Positions 21,855 to 33,119 of a DNA stretch of 64,000 nucleotides are shown here, piece after piece. Source of the DNA: Mycobacterium sp. ELW1 (GTDB taxonomy: Bacteria; Actinomycetota; Actinomycetes; Mycobacteriales; Mycobacteriaceae); assembly GCF_008329905.1 (NCBI RefSeq), contig NZ_CP032155.1, forward strand, positions 3,472,001-3,536,000, written 5' to 3'. Position numbers and translations under genes: made by a program. The notes beneath the pieces are model-generated. The model did not search any database, was not told the DNA's origin, and was given only the letters and a program-made list of their open reading frames with translations. Each line of letters starts with the position of its first letter. The stretch's first letter is position 1.

Positions 21855-22586
21855 TCAGGAGATCTGGGGCCCGCTCTGGTCGGCGCGCGGCGAGCCGGTC
21901 CACCGCTCCCGGATCGCCGGCAACGTCCCGTCCTCCTCGAGAGCGGCCTGCGCGACGTTGATCCGGCCCAGCAGTGCGGTGTCGGTGGTCGGTACCGCGA
22001 TCGCGATCTTCTCGGTGGTGATGCCGCGCTGAACGACGGCCACTCCCGGCGTTGCCTCGGCCAGCCGGGTCAGCACCGGGTCGAGTTTCATGAACGCATC
22101 ACAGCGTCCGGTGGACAGATCCCGCAGCGCGGTGCGGATGCTGCCGTAGTCGTAGACGCGGACCCGGGCGACCTTGCCGTCGGCCAGCATCCGGTTGGCG
22201 ATCGGCTGGCTGGTGTTGCCCTGCTGCACGCCGAGGGTCAGCCCGTCGAGATCGTCGATCGATGTGACGTCGGGCAGCCGGGTGGCGTCGACGGCGAGCG
22301 CCTGACCGGAGATCAGGTACGGATCGCAGAACGCGGCTTTCAGCGCGCGGGATCCGGTGATCGTGGTGCCGGAGGCGACGCAGTCGAACTCGCCGGAGTC
22401 CAGCGCATCGAAGATGCCGTTGAAGTCGCGTCCCTGGTAGCGGATGAACTCCACCGACGCGCCGAGCCGCTGGCCGATGGCGGCCATGAGTTCGACGTCC
22501 AGGCCGGAACCTGTCGGCCCGCCGTCGTTGAACGGTGGGTCGGGCAATGCCGCCCCGACGCGCAACACCTCGGCCATGGCATGCAC
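21855..22586 (-). CDS. Solute-binding-protein family 3-like protein lacking a signal peptide
   Basis: A 243-residue protein with the bilobed amino-acid-binding fold: VLRVGAALPDPPFND, LDVELMAAIGQRLGASVEFI, CVASGTTITGSRALKAAF, GLTLGVQQGNTSQPIANRML. The N-terminus goes straight into the first strand, with no signal sequence or lipobox. Start is ATG 22586 or 22577, adjacent to the stop of the glycosyltransferase gene. No permease or ATPase gene is near. It may be a cytoplasmic sensor or stand-alone ligand-binding protein; the role is unknown. Confidence 0.8.
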   Translation of the reverse strand: MHAMAEVLRVGAALPDPPFNDGGPTGSGLDVELMAAIGQRLGASVEFIRYQGRDFNGIFDALDSGEFDCVASGTTITGSRALKAAFCDPYLISGQALAVDATRLPDVTSIDDLDGLTLGVQQGNTSQPIANRMLADGKVARVRVYDYGSIRTALRDLSTGRCDAFMKLDPVLTRLAEATPGVAVVQRGITTEKIAIAVPTTDTALLGRINVAQAALEEDGTLPAIRERWTGSPRADQSGPQIS

Positions 22587-22587
22587 G

Positions 22588-24012
22588 CTAGCCCCTGGTC
22601 TGGCGCCCCCACCGGTGCTCGCCGCCGAGGAACGCCGCCCAGCCCAGCACCGCCCCGGCGTGCAGCAGCAACGTGAACGTCACCGGCTCGATCACCAGGG
22701 CCGCGGCCGCGGCAGGCAGGCTGGCCCGGCCGGGGTCACCCACCCAGCGGCGGTAGCGGCGCAGCGCCCACACGCCGAATGCCGCGTCGGTCGCGAGCTT
22801 GCCTGCGATCACCACCAGCACGGGCGCCAACCCCGCGACGTGCCGGGTCGCCAGGAAGTAGATCAGCAGCCCGAACGCGGTCAGCCCGTACAGCGGCGCC
22901 ACCGTGTCGATCGCCTTGACCGGCAACATCACGGTGCCCAGCCGACCGAACCGGGGATCGCCGACCATGCCGCGATACCACCAGTGGGTCTGCAGGAAAC
23001 CGCCGAACCACCGGCGGCGTTGCCGCAGGAACGCCCCGACCGACGCGGGCGCCTCGGTGTGGGCCTGCGCATCGCCCAGAACCCGAAATCGCCAGTCCAG
23101 GTGGTGTTCTCCCGCGTAACGGCGCATGCGGGCGACCAGCTCGTAGTCCTCGACCAGGCAGGCGTCGTCGAATCCACCGACGTCCGTGACGGCGTCGCGG
23201 CGGAATCCGGCGAAGGCACCGGAGATCAGCTGCAGGCAGTCCACCCGCATCCAGGCGTACCGACCCAGGAAATTGCGGATGTATTCATAGGTCTGGAACC
23301 ACTGCATCGCCCGGCCGAGCGCGGTGGGAGGGCAGCGCGGAGTGACCACGCCGGTGCAGGCGACCAATGCGGGCTCGCGTGAAAATGCTTGCCGCACAGC
23401 ACCGATCGCACCCGCTGCGGGCACGGTGTCGGCGTCGACGGTCACGATGACATCGGCATCGGTGCGCAGCAGGGCGGCATTGAGCGCGGCCGACTTGCCG
23501 GCATGCGGCAGCCGCAGCCAGCGCAGCGTGGTGGCCCCCACCTGCACCGGCGCGCCGGCCTGCCCGACGGAGAGCATCGCGAAACCATAATCAGCACAGA
23601 GTTTTTCGGCGGTCGCATCGGTCGATCCGTCATCGGCGATCAGGATCTCGTCGGGCGGGTCGGACTGGGCCAGCAGTGCGGACAGGGTGTCCGGCAGTGC
23701 GGTGGCCTCGTTGCGTGCGGCGATGATGACCGTCACCGTCACCGTCGTCTCGGTGAGGAGTGCGGCGGCCGCGGCAGGGGCGCCGATACGCCGGATCTGC
23801 CATCCGGTGAACACCTGCAGCGCGGCGTCATAGCCGAGGTAGGCCAGTCCCACCGACCAGGCCAGTACGCCGCCGCGACCGAACGCCAGCAGGAACAGCG
23901 TGACCCACAGGGCGAACACCATGAGGTGAATGAGAATGCTGACGGCGGGGGTTCCCGGCCGGGTAAGCCGCGCCGACGCGCGAGCCAGCGCGGGAGTCAG
24001 TGAATCAGTCAA
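22588..24012 (-). CDS. Membrane glycosyltransferase family 2 (processive type)
   Basis: A 474-residue GT-A enzyme with N-terminal transmembrane helices, then the catalytic domain with VIIAARNEATALPDTLSALL, ADDGSTDAT, VTVDADTVPAA (DxD), a third acidic site CLVEDYELVARMRRY, and RQRRRWFGG (QxxRW), followed by C-terminal helices. The D,D,D,QxxRW set is that of processive synthases (cellulose, hyaluronan, PNAG) and related single-transfer enzymes. The apparent start is TTG 24012 with a weak ribosome site. It ends two bases before the solute-binding-like gene. Product unknown. Confidence 0.88.
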   Translation of the reverse strand: MTDSLTPALARASARLTRPGTPAVSILIHLMVFALWVTLFLLAFGRGGVLAWSVGLAYLGYDAALQVFTGWQIRRIGAPAAAAALLTETTVTVTVIIAARNEATALPDTLSALLAQSDPPDEILIADDGSTDATAEKLCADYGFAMLSVGQAGAPVQVGATTLRWLRLPHAGKSAALNAALLRTDADVIVTVDADTVPAAGAIGAVRQAFSREPALVACTGVVTPRCPPTALGRAMQWFQTYEYIRNFLGRYAWMRVDCLQLISGAFAGFRRDAVTDVGGFDDACLVEDYELVARMRRYAGEHHLDWRFRVLGDAQAHTEAPASVGAFLRQRRRWFGGFLQTHWWYRGMVGDPRFGRLGTVMLPVKAIDTVAPLYGLTAFGLLIYFLATRHVAGLAPVLVVIAGKLATDAAFGVWALRRYRRWVGDPGRASLPAAAAALVIEPVTFTLLLHAGAVLGWAAFLGGEHRWGRQTRG

Positions 24013-24100
24013 CGGTTCGATGATAGAAGAACGGCGTTGCGTCCAAGTCGGTTCGACTGCCCGCCCCGCTCGACTGCCGCCCCGCCATTACCCTGTGGTG

Positions 24101-24757
24101 GTGGCAAGTGTGTTGTCGGTCAATCTGGCCCGCGTCCGTGCGAATCCCGACAAGCCGGCGAGACGCACCGGCATCGACAAGGCTGCGACGCCCGACCCGG
24201 TGATGGTGCGCGCGCCGGGGCCGATGCGCGGCGGCCTGGGCAGCGGCCTGGTCGGGGACACGATCGGCAACCAGAAGCTGCACGGTGGCGACGACCAAGC
24301 CGTCTACGTCTACGCCCGCGAGGACCTCGACGAGTGGGCCGCCCGCCTCGAGCGGCCGCTGACCGACGGGATGTTCGGTGAGAACCTCACCACCTCCGGC
24401 GTCGACGTCACAGGAGCGCTCATCGGCGAACGCTGGCGGGTGGGCACCGGCGGTCTGCTGCTCGAAGTCTCGGCGCCCCGCACCCCATGCCGCACGTTCT
24501 CGGCGTTCCTCGACATCGCCGGCTGGATCAAGACGTTCACCGACGCCGGCAAGCCCGGGGCCTACCTGCGGGTGATCTCCCCCGGCACCGTGCGTGCCGG
24601 AGACGAGATCGTCATCGAGGACAAGCCCGATCACGATGTGACGATCGCCCTGGTGTTCCGCGCGCGGATGACAGACCCCAGCCTGCTCCCCCGGCTGCGG
24701 GCCGCCGACGCGTTGTCCGACGAACTCAAGGCCTACGTGGCGAAGAAGAGCGCTTAG
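24101..24757 (+). CDS. MOSC domain-containing protein
   Basis: About 218 residues with the MOSC core: [52 protein letters not shown], then the conserved Cys in [17 protein letters not shown] proteins handle the sulfur of the molybdenum cofactor or reduce N-hydroxylated compounds (YiiM type). Three consecutive GTG codons at 24095, 24098 and 24101 could start it. It is divergent from the GT2 gene and converges on whiA with a four-base overlap. Confidence 0.88.
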   Translation: MASVLSVNLARVRANPDKPARRTGIDKAATPDPVMVRAPGPMRGGLGSGLVGDTIGNQKLHGGDDQAVYVYAREDLDEWAARLERPLTDGMFGENLTTSGVDVTGALIGERWRVGTGGLLLEVSAPRTPCRTFSAFLDIAGWIKTFTDAGKPGAYLRVISPGTVRAGDEIVIEDKPDHDVTIALVFRARMTDPSLLPRLRAADALSDELKAYVAKKSA

Positions 24758-25731
24758 GCGTCTTCCAGCAGGTCGGGCGTCACGGCCGACTCGGTGTCCG
24801 GGATGCCGTCCTGCTTGGCTTTGCGATCCGCCATCGACAACAAGCGCCGAATACGGCCGGCCACAGCATCTTTGGTCATCGGCGGGTCGGCGAGCCGGCC
24901 CAGTTCCTCCAGCGACGCCTGCCGGTGTTCGACCCGCAGCCGGCCCGCGGCGGCCAGATGGTCGGGCACCGTGTCGGCCAGGATCTCCAACGCCCGCTCC
25001 ACGCGGGCCGCGGCGGCAACCGCGGCGCGGGCCGAGCGACGCAGGTTCGCGTCGTCGAAATTGGCCAGCCGGTTCGCGGTGGCGCGCACCTCGCGGCGCA
25101 TCCGCCGTTCCTCCCAGGTGAGCCTGGTGTCCTGGGCGCCCATCCGGGTCAACAGCGCACCGATGGCCTCGCCGTCGCGCACCACGACCCGGTCGGTGCC
25201 CCGCACTTCCCGCGCCTTCGCGCTGACCCCGAGGCGCCGGGCGGCGCCCACCAGAGCCAGCGCGGCTTCCGGTCCGGGACAACTGACTTCGAGCGCCGAG
25301 GACCGCCCCGGCTCGGTCAGCGAGCCGTGCGCGAGGAACGCACCCCGCCACGCCGCCTCGGCGTCGCCGACGCTGCCGCCGACCACCTGCGCGGGCAGCC
25401 CGCGCACCGGCCGGCCGCGCATGTCCAGCAGGCCCGTCTGGCGGGCCAGCGCCTCACCGTCCTTGGCGACCCGCACGAGATACCGGGTGCTCTTGCGGAT
25501 GCCGCTGGCCGACAGCACGTGCACCACCGCGTTGTAGCCGTACAGGTCGTAGATGTCCTTGCGCAGCCGCCGGGCGATGATGCCCAGATCCACCTCGGCT
25601 TCGACCACGACTCGGCCCGACACGATGTGCAGGCCACCGGCGAATCGCAACAGCGAGGCCACCTCGGCCCGGCGCGCGCTCACAGAATTGACGGCCAGCC
25701 GGCTGAGTTCGTCCTTCACCTCGGCAGTCAT
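24754..25731 (-). CDS. whiA: DNA-binding protein WhiA
   Basis: Regulator with an N-terminal LAGLIDADG-homing-endonuclease-like fold and a C-terminal HTH, controlling cell division and sporulation genes in actinobacteria. It is 325 residues. [12 protein letters not shown] is the family start; [19 protein letters not shown] and the C-terminal [18 protein letters not shown] region (HTH) are seen. ATG 25731 was preferred over GTG 25737 because it overlaps the cuvA stop (ATGA). Last gene of the uvrC-rapZ-cuvA-whiA operon. Confidence 0.96.
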   Translation of the reverse strand: MTAEVKDELSRLAVNSVSARRAEVASLLRFAGGLHIVSGRVVVEAEVDLGIIARRLRKDIYDLYGYNAVVHVLSASGIRKSTRYLVRVAKDGEALARQTGLLDMRGRPVRGLPAQVVGGSVGDAEAAWRGAFLAHGSLTEPGRSSALEVSCPGPEAALALVGAARRLGVSAKAREVRGTDRVVVRDGEAIGALLTRMGAQDTRLTWEERRMRREVRATANRLANFDDANLRRSARAAVAAAARVERALEILADTVPDHLAAAGRLRVEHRQASLEELGRLADPPMTKDAVAGRIRRLLSMADRKAKQDGIPDTESAVTPDLLEDA

Positions 25732-26789
25732 CGCCACAGGTCGTCACCTCTCGGTCCGTTGCCAGTCGGGTCCTGCACCCCGTCCCCCTGTCCCCCTCCG
25801 CCGGCCTGCACGGAAGCAGCAGATGGATGGGAAGGCGGGGCGGTCACCGAATTTCGGGTGCGCACACCGTCAAGCGCTGCAGCCAGCTTGGCCGGGTCAT
25901 GTAAAGGTGTACCAGGTCTGGTCACGTCGGCAAACTGAACTGAGGCTTCCAGCAGGCTTGCGGTACGCCGCAGTTGGTCACGCTCCCGGTCAGACGGGAC
26001 GCGGGTGGCGTCGACCACGATCTCATGCACCGAGAAGCCCGGCGCATGCTGAGCGAGAACGTGCAGATGCCGCTCGGCGGAGAAACCGGCCGTCTCCCCC
26101 GGCTCGGCGGCCAGGTTCAGCACCAGCGCGCGGCGGGCGGTGGTCGCCTTCAGCGCTGCGGCCAGCTCCGGCACCAGCACGTGCGGGATCACACTGGTGA
26201 ACCAGGAGCCCGGTCCGAGCACCACCAGATCGGCGTGCATGATCGCGTCGACAGCCTGGCGGGTGGCCGGCGGATCACCCGGCAGCAGACGCACCCGGCG
26301 CACCTTGCCGGGCGTCGTCGCGACAGCCACCTGACCGCGGATCACCCGGCTCATCCGGGGGTCGCCTTCCAGTCCGGCGACGTCGGCTTCTATCTGCAGC
26401 GCGATCGGGCACATCGGCAGCACCCGGCCTTTGACGCCGAGGATGCGGCCCAACTCGTCAAGCGCGGCCACCGGATCGGCCAGCAACTCGTTGAGGCCGG
26501 CCAGCATCAGATTGCCGATCGGATGTCCGGCCAGTGCGCCGCTGCCGCCGAACCGGTGCTGGATGATGGTGGCCCACAGCCGGCCGTGCGGACTGTCGGA
26601 TGCCAACGCCGCCAACGCCATTCGCAGATCACCGGGCGGGATGATGTCGAGCTCGCTGCGCAGCCGTCCGGAGGAACCACCGTCGTCGGCGACCGTGACG
26701 ACCGCGGTGACGTGCGGCGTGAGCCGGCGTGCCGCAGACAGCGTCGCGTACAGACCATGGCCACCGCCGAGGGCGACGATACGTGTCAT
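25728..26789 (-). CDS. cuvA: Gluconeogenesis factor YvcK/CuvA
   Basis: A 353-residue member of the CofD/YvcK family, which binds UDP-sugars and is needed for cell-wall synthesis and growth on gluconeogenic carbon. Seen: [20 protein letters not shown] (nucleotide loop), [24 protein letters not shown] and [18 protein letters not shown]. The C-terminus carries a short Gly/Gln-rich tail. The start ATG overlaps the rapZ stop and the stop overlaps the whiA start, both as ATGA, indicating coupled translation. Confidence 0.96.
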   Translation of the reverse strand: MTRIVALGGGHGLYATLSAARRLTPHVTAVVTVADDGGSSGRLRSELDIIPPGDLRMALAALASDSPHGRLWATIIQHRFGGSGALAGHPIGNLMLAGLNELLADPVAALDELGRILGVKGRVLPMCPIALQIEADVAGLEGDPRMSRVIRGQVAVATTPGKVRRVRLLPGDPPATRQAVDAIMHADLVVLGPGSWFTSVIPHVLVPELAAALKATTARRALVLNLAAEPGETAGFSAERHLHVLAQHAPGFSVHEIVVDATRVPSDRERDQLRRTASLLEASVQFADVTRPGTPLHDPAKLAAALDGVRTRNSVTAPPSHPSAASVQAGGGGQGDGVQDPTGNGPRGDDLWR

Positions 26790-27703
26790 TCGCGACCCAG
26801 ATCGCGGTGCAGGACGCGGACGGTCAGGCTCTCGTTGTGCTCCAGCAACCCGGCGAGCGCCTCGGCCATGGCGACACTGCGGTGCTTTCCGCCGGTGCAG
26901 CCGATGGCCACGGTCATGTAGCGCTTCCCCTCCCGGCTGTAGCCCTCGACGACCAGCCTCAGCAGCTGATGGTAGGTCTGCAGAAACTCCGTGGCACCCG
27001 GTTGGCCAAGGACGTAGTCGCGGACCGCCGGGTGCTGCCCCGAGTGCGGCCGCAACTCGTCCACCCAATGCGGATTCGGCAGGAAGCGGACATCCATCAC
27101 CATGTCGGAGTCCATCGGCAGGCCGTACTTGAACCCGAACGACTCGACCGTGACGCTGGTCTGCGCGACGGTCTGGCCCGCGAAGGCCCGTTCGATGCTC
27201 TCGCGCAGACCGTGCACCGACAGGGTCGAGGTGTCGATGACCAAATCCGCCGACGCCCGCACCGGGGCCAGCATGGCCCGCTCGGCGGCAATGCCTTCGG
27301 CCAGGGTCTGGTTGCCCTGCAGCGGGTGACTGCGCCGGTTGTTCTCGTAGCGGCGGACCAGAATGTCGTCGGAGGACTCCATGAACAACACCCGGGGATG
27401 GATGCCGCGGGTCACCAGCTCGTTGCGTACCCAGTCCAGATCCCCGGTGAACCCTCGCGACCGGACATCCATCACCACCGCCAGCTGGGTGATCCGCGAC
27501 CCGGCGGTCAGCCCGAAGTCGACCATCTGGGCGATGAGTTCGGGCGGCAGATTGTCGGCGACGTACCAGCCCAGGTCTTCGAGCACCTTGGCCGCGGTCC
27601 CCCGGCCTGCCCCGGACAGGCCCGTCACCAACACCACGTCGATACCTGAATCCTCGCCGGTGTGGCCGGTGTGCATCTCTTCGCCTGTGCTGTGATCTGT
27701 CAT
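26786..27703 (-). CDS. rapZ: RNase adapter RapZ / nucleotide-binding protein YvcJ
   Basis: P-loop protein of 305 residues. Walker A is [12 protein letters not shown], with Arg where many RapZ proteins have the P-loop Lys; this GRGTA form is, as I recall, common in actinobacteria. [18 protein letters not shown] and the C-terminal [18 protein letters not shown] match the family. In enterobacteria RapZ senses glucosamine-6-phosphate; whether that holds here is not known. Overlaps uvrC and cuvA by ATGA. Confidence 0.95.
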   Translation of the reverse strand: MTDHSTGEEMHTGHTGEDSGIDVVLVTGLSGAGRGTAAKVLEDLGWYVADNLPPELIAQMVDFGLTAGSRITQLAVVMDVRSRGFTGDLDWVRNELVTRGIHPRVLFMESSDDILVRRYENNRRSHPLQGNQTLAEGIAAERAMLAPVRASADLVIDTSTLSVHGLRESIERAFAGQTVAQTSVTVESFGFKYGLPMDSDMVMDVRFLPNPHWVDELRPHSGQHPAVRDYVLGQPGATEFLQTYHQLLRLVVEGYSREGKRYMTVAIGCTGGKHRSVAMAEALAGLLEHNESLTVRVLHRDLGRE

Positions 27704-29700
27704 CGGGTCGCCTGTTCAGCAGACTGATCTTTGCCGACCGGATCTTCCGGTGCAGCCGTTACCGGTGAATCCACTGTCACGCCTAGCGCTTCCAGCACCG
27801 CGGCGGCGGTCGCGGTTCCGATGCCCGGCACCGTGGTGATCTCCTCGACACTGGCCTGACGCAGTCGGGCCAGGGATCCGAAGTGGCTCACCAAGGCCTT
27901 GCGCCGGATCTCTCCGAGCCCCGGCACCGAGTCCAGCGCGGACGCCGTCATTCGCTTGGAGCGCTTGCTGCGGTGGTACGCGATGGCGAAGCGGTGGGCT
28001 TCGTCGCGGACCCGCTGCAACAGATAGAGCCCCTCGCTGTTCCTGGGGAGAATGACCGGATCTATCTCATTCGGCACCCACACCTCCTCGAGGCGCTTGG
28101 CCAGACCGATCACCGCGACATCGGCGACCCCGAGGTCGTCGAGCACCGCCTGGGCGGCGTTGACCTGTGGAGCGCCGCCATCGACGACGTACAGGTTCGG
28201 CGGGTAGGCGAACTTGCGCGACTTGCCCTCCGGGGCCAGCTCGTCGAGCGGCTGCTGCTGTTCATGGACGTGGCGGGCGAACCGCCGCCGGGTCACCTCG
28301 GCGATCGAGGCGACGTCGTCCGAGCGACCCTCGCCCGCGGCCTCCCGGATGGCGAAGTGCCGGTAGTCCGACTTGCGCGGCAGACCGTCCTCGAACACCA
28401 CCATGGAGGCCACCACATCGGTGCCCTGTACGTGGCTGATGTCGACGCACTCGATGCGCAGCGGCGCATCGGCCAGTCCGAGGGATTCCTGAATGTTCTG
28501 CAGTGCAGCAGATCTGGCGGTGAAGTCGCCGGCGCGCTTGAGCTTGTGCTGCTGCAATGCCTCTTGCGCGTTGCGGTGCACCGTATCGGCCAGCGCCTTC
28601 TTGTCGCCCCGCTGCGGCACCCGTAGCGCCACCCGCGACCCGCGCAACCCGGACAGCCAGTCGGCCAGCTCGTCGGCGTTGGGCGGCAGGCACGGCACCA
28701 GCACTTCGCGCGGCACCGGATTGGTGGATTCGTCTGCGGCGCCACCCAATTCGGCCTGGTCACCGTAGAACTGGGTGAGGAACTGCTCGACCAGCCGCCC
28801 CTCGGCCGATTCGCCCGGGTCCGACGGCTTTTCGACGACCCACCCGCGCTGGCCACGCACCCGCCCGCCCCGCACGTGGAAGACCTGGACGGCGGCCTCC
28901 AGATCGTCGTCGGCGAACGCGACGACGTCGGCGTCGGTACCGTCCCCGAGCACCACGGCCTGCTTCTCCAGCGCCCGCTTGAGCGCGGCGATGTCGTCGC
29001 GCAACCGGGCGGCTCGCTCGAAATTCAATTCGGCGGACGCCGCGTTCATCTCCAGTTCGAGTTCGCGGGCGAAGCGGTCGGTCTTGCCGGACAGGAAGTC
29101 GCAGAAGTCCAGAACGATCTGGCGGTGTTGCTCGGCGCTGACCCTTCCGACGCACGGCGCCGAACACTTGTCGATGTAGCCCAGCAAGCACGGACGCTCG
29201 ATCTGGCTGTGCCGCTTGAAGACTCCAGCCGAACAGGTACGGGCAGGAAAGACCCGGGTGAGCAGATCGAGGGTTTCGCGGATGGCCCACGCATGCGAAT
29301 ACGGGCCGAAGTAGCGCACGCCCTTGCGGCGCGGACCGCGATAGACCGACAGCCGCGGATACTCCTCGTTGAGGGTGACGGCCAATACCGGATAGGACTT
29401 GTCGTCGCGGTACCGGACGTTGAACCGCGGATCGAACTCCTTGATCCAGTTGTATTCCAGCTGCAGGGCTTCGACCTCGGTGGTGACCACCGTCCACTCG
29501 ACTTTGGCCGCGGTGGTCACCATCTGGCGGGTGCGCGGATGCAGGGCGGAGATGTCCTGGAAGTACGACGTCAGCCGGGGCCGCAGGCTTTTGGCCTTGC
29601 CGACGTAGATGACCCGGCCATGCGGATCTCGGAATCGGTAAACGCCCGGTTCCACCGGAATGGACCCGGGCGCCGGGCGGTACGTCGACGGGTCGGGCAC
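27700..29700 (-). CDS. uvrC: Excinuclease ABC subunit C
   Basis: Nuclease making both incisions in UvrABC nucleotide excision repair. The 666-residue protein has an N-terminal GIY-YIG domain ([20 protein letters not shown]), a Cys-containing [20 protein letters not shown] region, a UVR helix ([20 protein letters not shown]), an RNase H-like nuclease domain ([25 protein letters not shown]) and a C-terminal helix-hairpin-helix pair ([26 protein letters not shown]). GTG 29700 gives the family start [15 protein letters not shown]. First gene of the operon leading to whiA. Confidence 0.98.
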   Translation of the reverse strand: MPDPSTYRPAPGSIPVEPGVYRFRDPHGRVIYVGKAKSLRPRLTSYFQDISALHPRTRQMVTTAAKVEWTVVTTEVEALQLEYNWIKEFDPRFNVRYRDDKSYPVLAVTLNEEYPRLSVYRGPRRKGVRYFGPYSHAWAIRETLDLLTRVFPARTCSAGVFKRHSQIERPCLLGYIDKCSAPCVGRVSAEQHRQIVLDFCDFLSGKTDRFARELELEMNAASAELNFERAARLRDDIAALKRALEKQAVVLGDGTDADVVAFADDDLEAAVQVFHVRGGRVRGQRGWVVEKPSDPGESAEGRLVEQFLTQFYGDQAELGGAADESTNPVPREVLVPCLPPNADELADWLSGLRGSRVALRVPQRGDKKALADTVHRNAQEALQQHKLKRAGDFTARSAALQNIQESLGLADAPLRIECVDISHVQGTDVVASMVVFEDGLPRKSDYRHFAIREAAGEGRSDDVASIAEVTRRRFARHVHEQQQPLDELAPEGKSRKFAYPPNLYVVDGGAPQVNAAQAVLDDLGVADVAVIGLAKRLEEVWVPNEIDPVILPRNSEGLYLLQRVRDEAHRFAIAYHRSKRSKRMTASALDSVPGLGEIRRKALVSHFGSLARLRQASVEEITTVPGIGTATAAAVLEALGVTVDSPVTAAPEDPVGKDQSAEQATR

Positions 29701-29746
29701 GTACACAAGGTTAGTCCGAGCGCCGACAGGCACTACCGTCGTGGGC

Positions 29747-30197
29747 GTGCCGGCAGCGCGCATCACTCGTCTCACCGAGTCGGACTGGGAACAGTTCGCC
29801 GAGCTGAGGCTGCGCGCGCTCACCGAGACGTTCGGAACAACCGACAAGCAGTACCTCGTCGAGGCCCGGTTCACCGCGACCGACTGGCGGCGGCGACTGC
29901 GCGACCACGCGCAGTTCGTCGCCATTCGGGAGGGCAGGCCCGTCGGCATGGTCGCCGCCTATCAGGAGAGCGCTCAGGCGGCGTACGTGTACTCCCTGTG
30001 GCTGGAGCCGGAGGCACGCGGGCGCGGGCTGGCCCGCAGACTGGTGGCCGCCGCGGTGGACTGGGCCCGCAGGCGCGGGGTTCGCACCGCGACCCTGCGG
30101 GTGGCACCCGACAACGCCGCCGCGCGAATGGTCTACGAAAGCCTGGGGTTCACCGAGGTGCCGAATTGTGGTGCCGCGGGCGAAGCCGTGATGAGAC

Positions 30198-30211
<14 letters not shown>
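29747..30211 (+). CDS. GNAT family N-acetyltransferase
   Basis: A single GNAT domain of 154 residues. [20 protein letters not shown] contains the acetyl-CoA pyrophosphate loop (RGRGLARRL), and [20 protein letters not shown] is the C-terminal GNAT motif. The start is GTG 29747 or GTG 29741. It is divergent from uvrC, with starts 46 bases apart, and its 3' end overlaps that of the PH-domain gene by 14 bases. The substrate is unknown. Confidence 0.9.
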
Positions 30212-32540
<2,329 letters not shown>

Positions 32541-32621
32541 CCCTGCCGCCTACCCCTGTCCAATGTTGCTGCTACCAGACAGTATGAACCACCTGCGCCG
32601 CGTGATTATTGCCCGTCCTGT

Positions 32622-32636
32622 TGAGCGGCCCGCTCA
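32622..32636. terminator. Possible hairpin terminator upstream of ribBA
   Basis: A perfect 6-bp stem with a 3-base loop (TGAGCG-gcc-CGCTCA), followed by a GC-rich tract. It has no U-run, which is usual for mycobacteria. It could stop minus-strand transcripts from the surface-protein gene before ribBA. The functional call is inferred. Confidence 0.35.
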
Positions 32637-32734
32637 CTCGGCCGGCCCCGGCCCGGGACGCCGATATGTGCAGGCCAACGCTGTGGTGTGACGTACGTGA
32701 CAGGACTGACCCCGCGGGGTGAGCGACGAGTCGA

Positions 32735-32785
32735 CTGTGCGGTCTCATACGCACACGTCGGTGTGTCGCGGATGAAACCGCACAG
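32735..32785. repeat. Nested imperfect palindrome (51 bases)
   Basis: Outer arms CTGTGCGGTCTCAT (32735-32748) and ATGAAACCGCACAG (32772-32785) pair with one mismatch. Inside them, CACAC (32752-32756) pairs with GTGTG (32761-32765) around GTCG. The result is a long cruciform or hairpin, either a small mobile or interspersed palindrome or a strong terminator. Confidence 0.7.
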
Positions 32786-33119
32786 CCGGTGGTGATTAGA
32801 AGTGCGATGAAGCGACCCGGTCTCGATGTCGAAGTGCTTGGCGTTCCGCCGTTGGGGCGCGACCCAATTGGACTCCCCGCTGGCCCGCGAGCCGTGGCTG
32901 CGGCCGGTCGGATCGGCTGAACTAAGCCGGTAGGTCGGGATGATGTCGCGGGAGAGACTGGTCGGCTTTGTCGCGCTGCCCGACTCCGATACCGGCCCTG
33001 AGTGCCCACCCGCTGACCGATCAACCGCTCATGACCTGCGGCACCGTGGCTGCCAAATCATGCCGCACGCAGTCGATCTCCCCCATCAAATGCGCACGGG
33101 AACCATCATCGATCGAATC

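Larger units (their letters stand above)
32541..33119. other. Palindrome-rich non-coding region between ribBA and the surface-protein gene
   Basis: No convincing coding frame in 579 bases. It contains several palindromes: a hairpin TGAGCG-gcc-CGCTCA (32622-32636), a perfect 12-mer ACCCCGCGGGGT (32709-32720) and a nested palindrome at 32735-32785. It must hold the promoter of ribBA-ribH on the minus strand and whatever ends the surface-protein transcript. Confidence 0.6.

Noticed and set aside
32572..33024. 150-codon minus-strand frame in the palindrome-rich gap
   Set aside because: Runs through several palindromes, is Ser/Arg/Thr-rich without any domain, and lacks a ribosome binding site.
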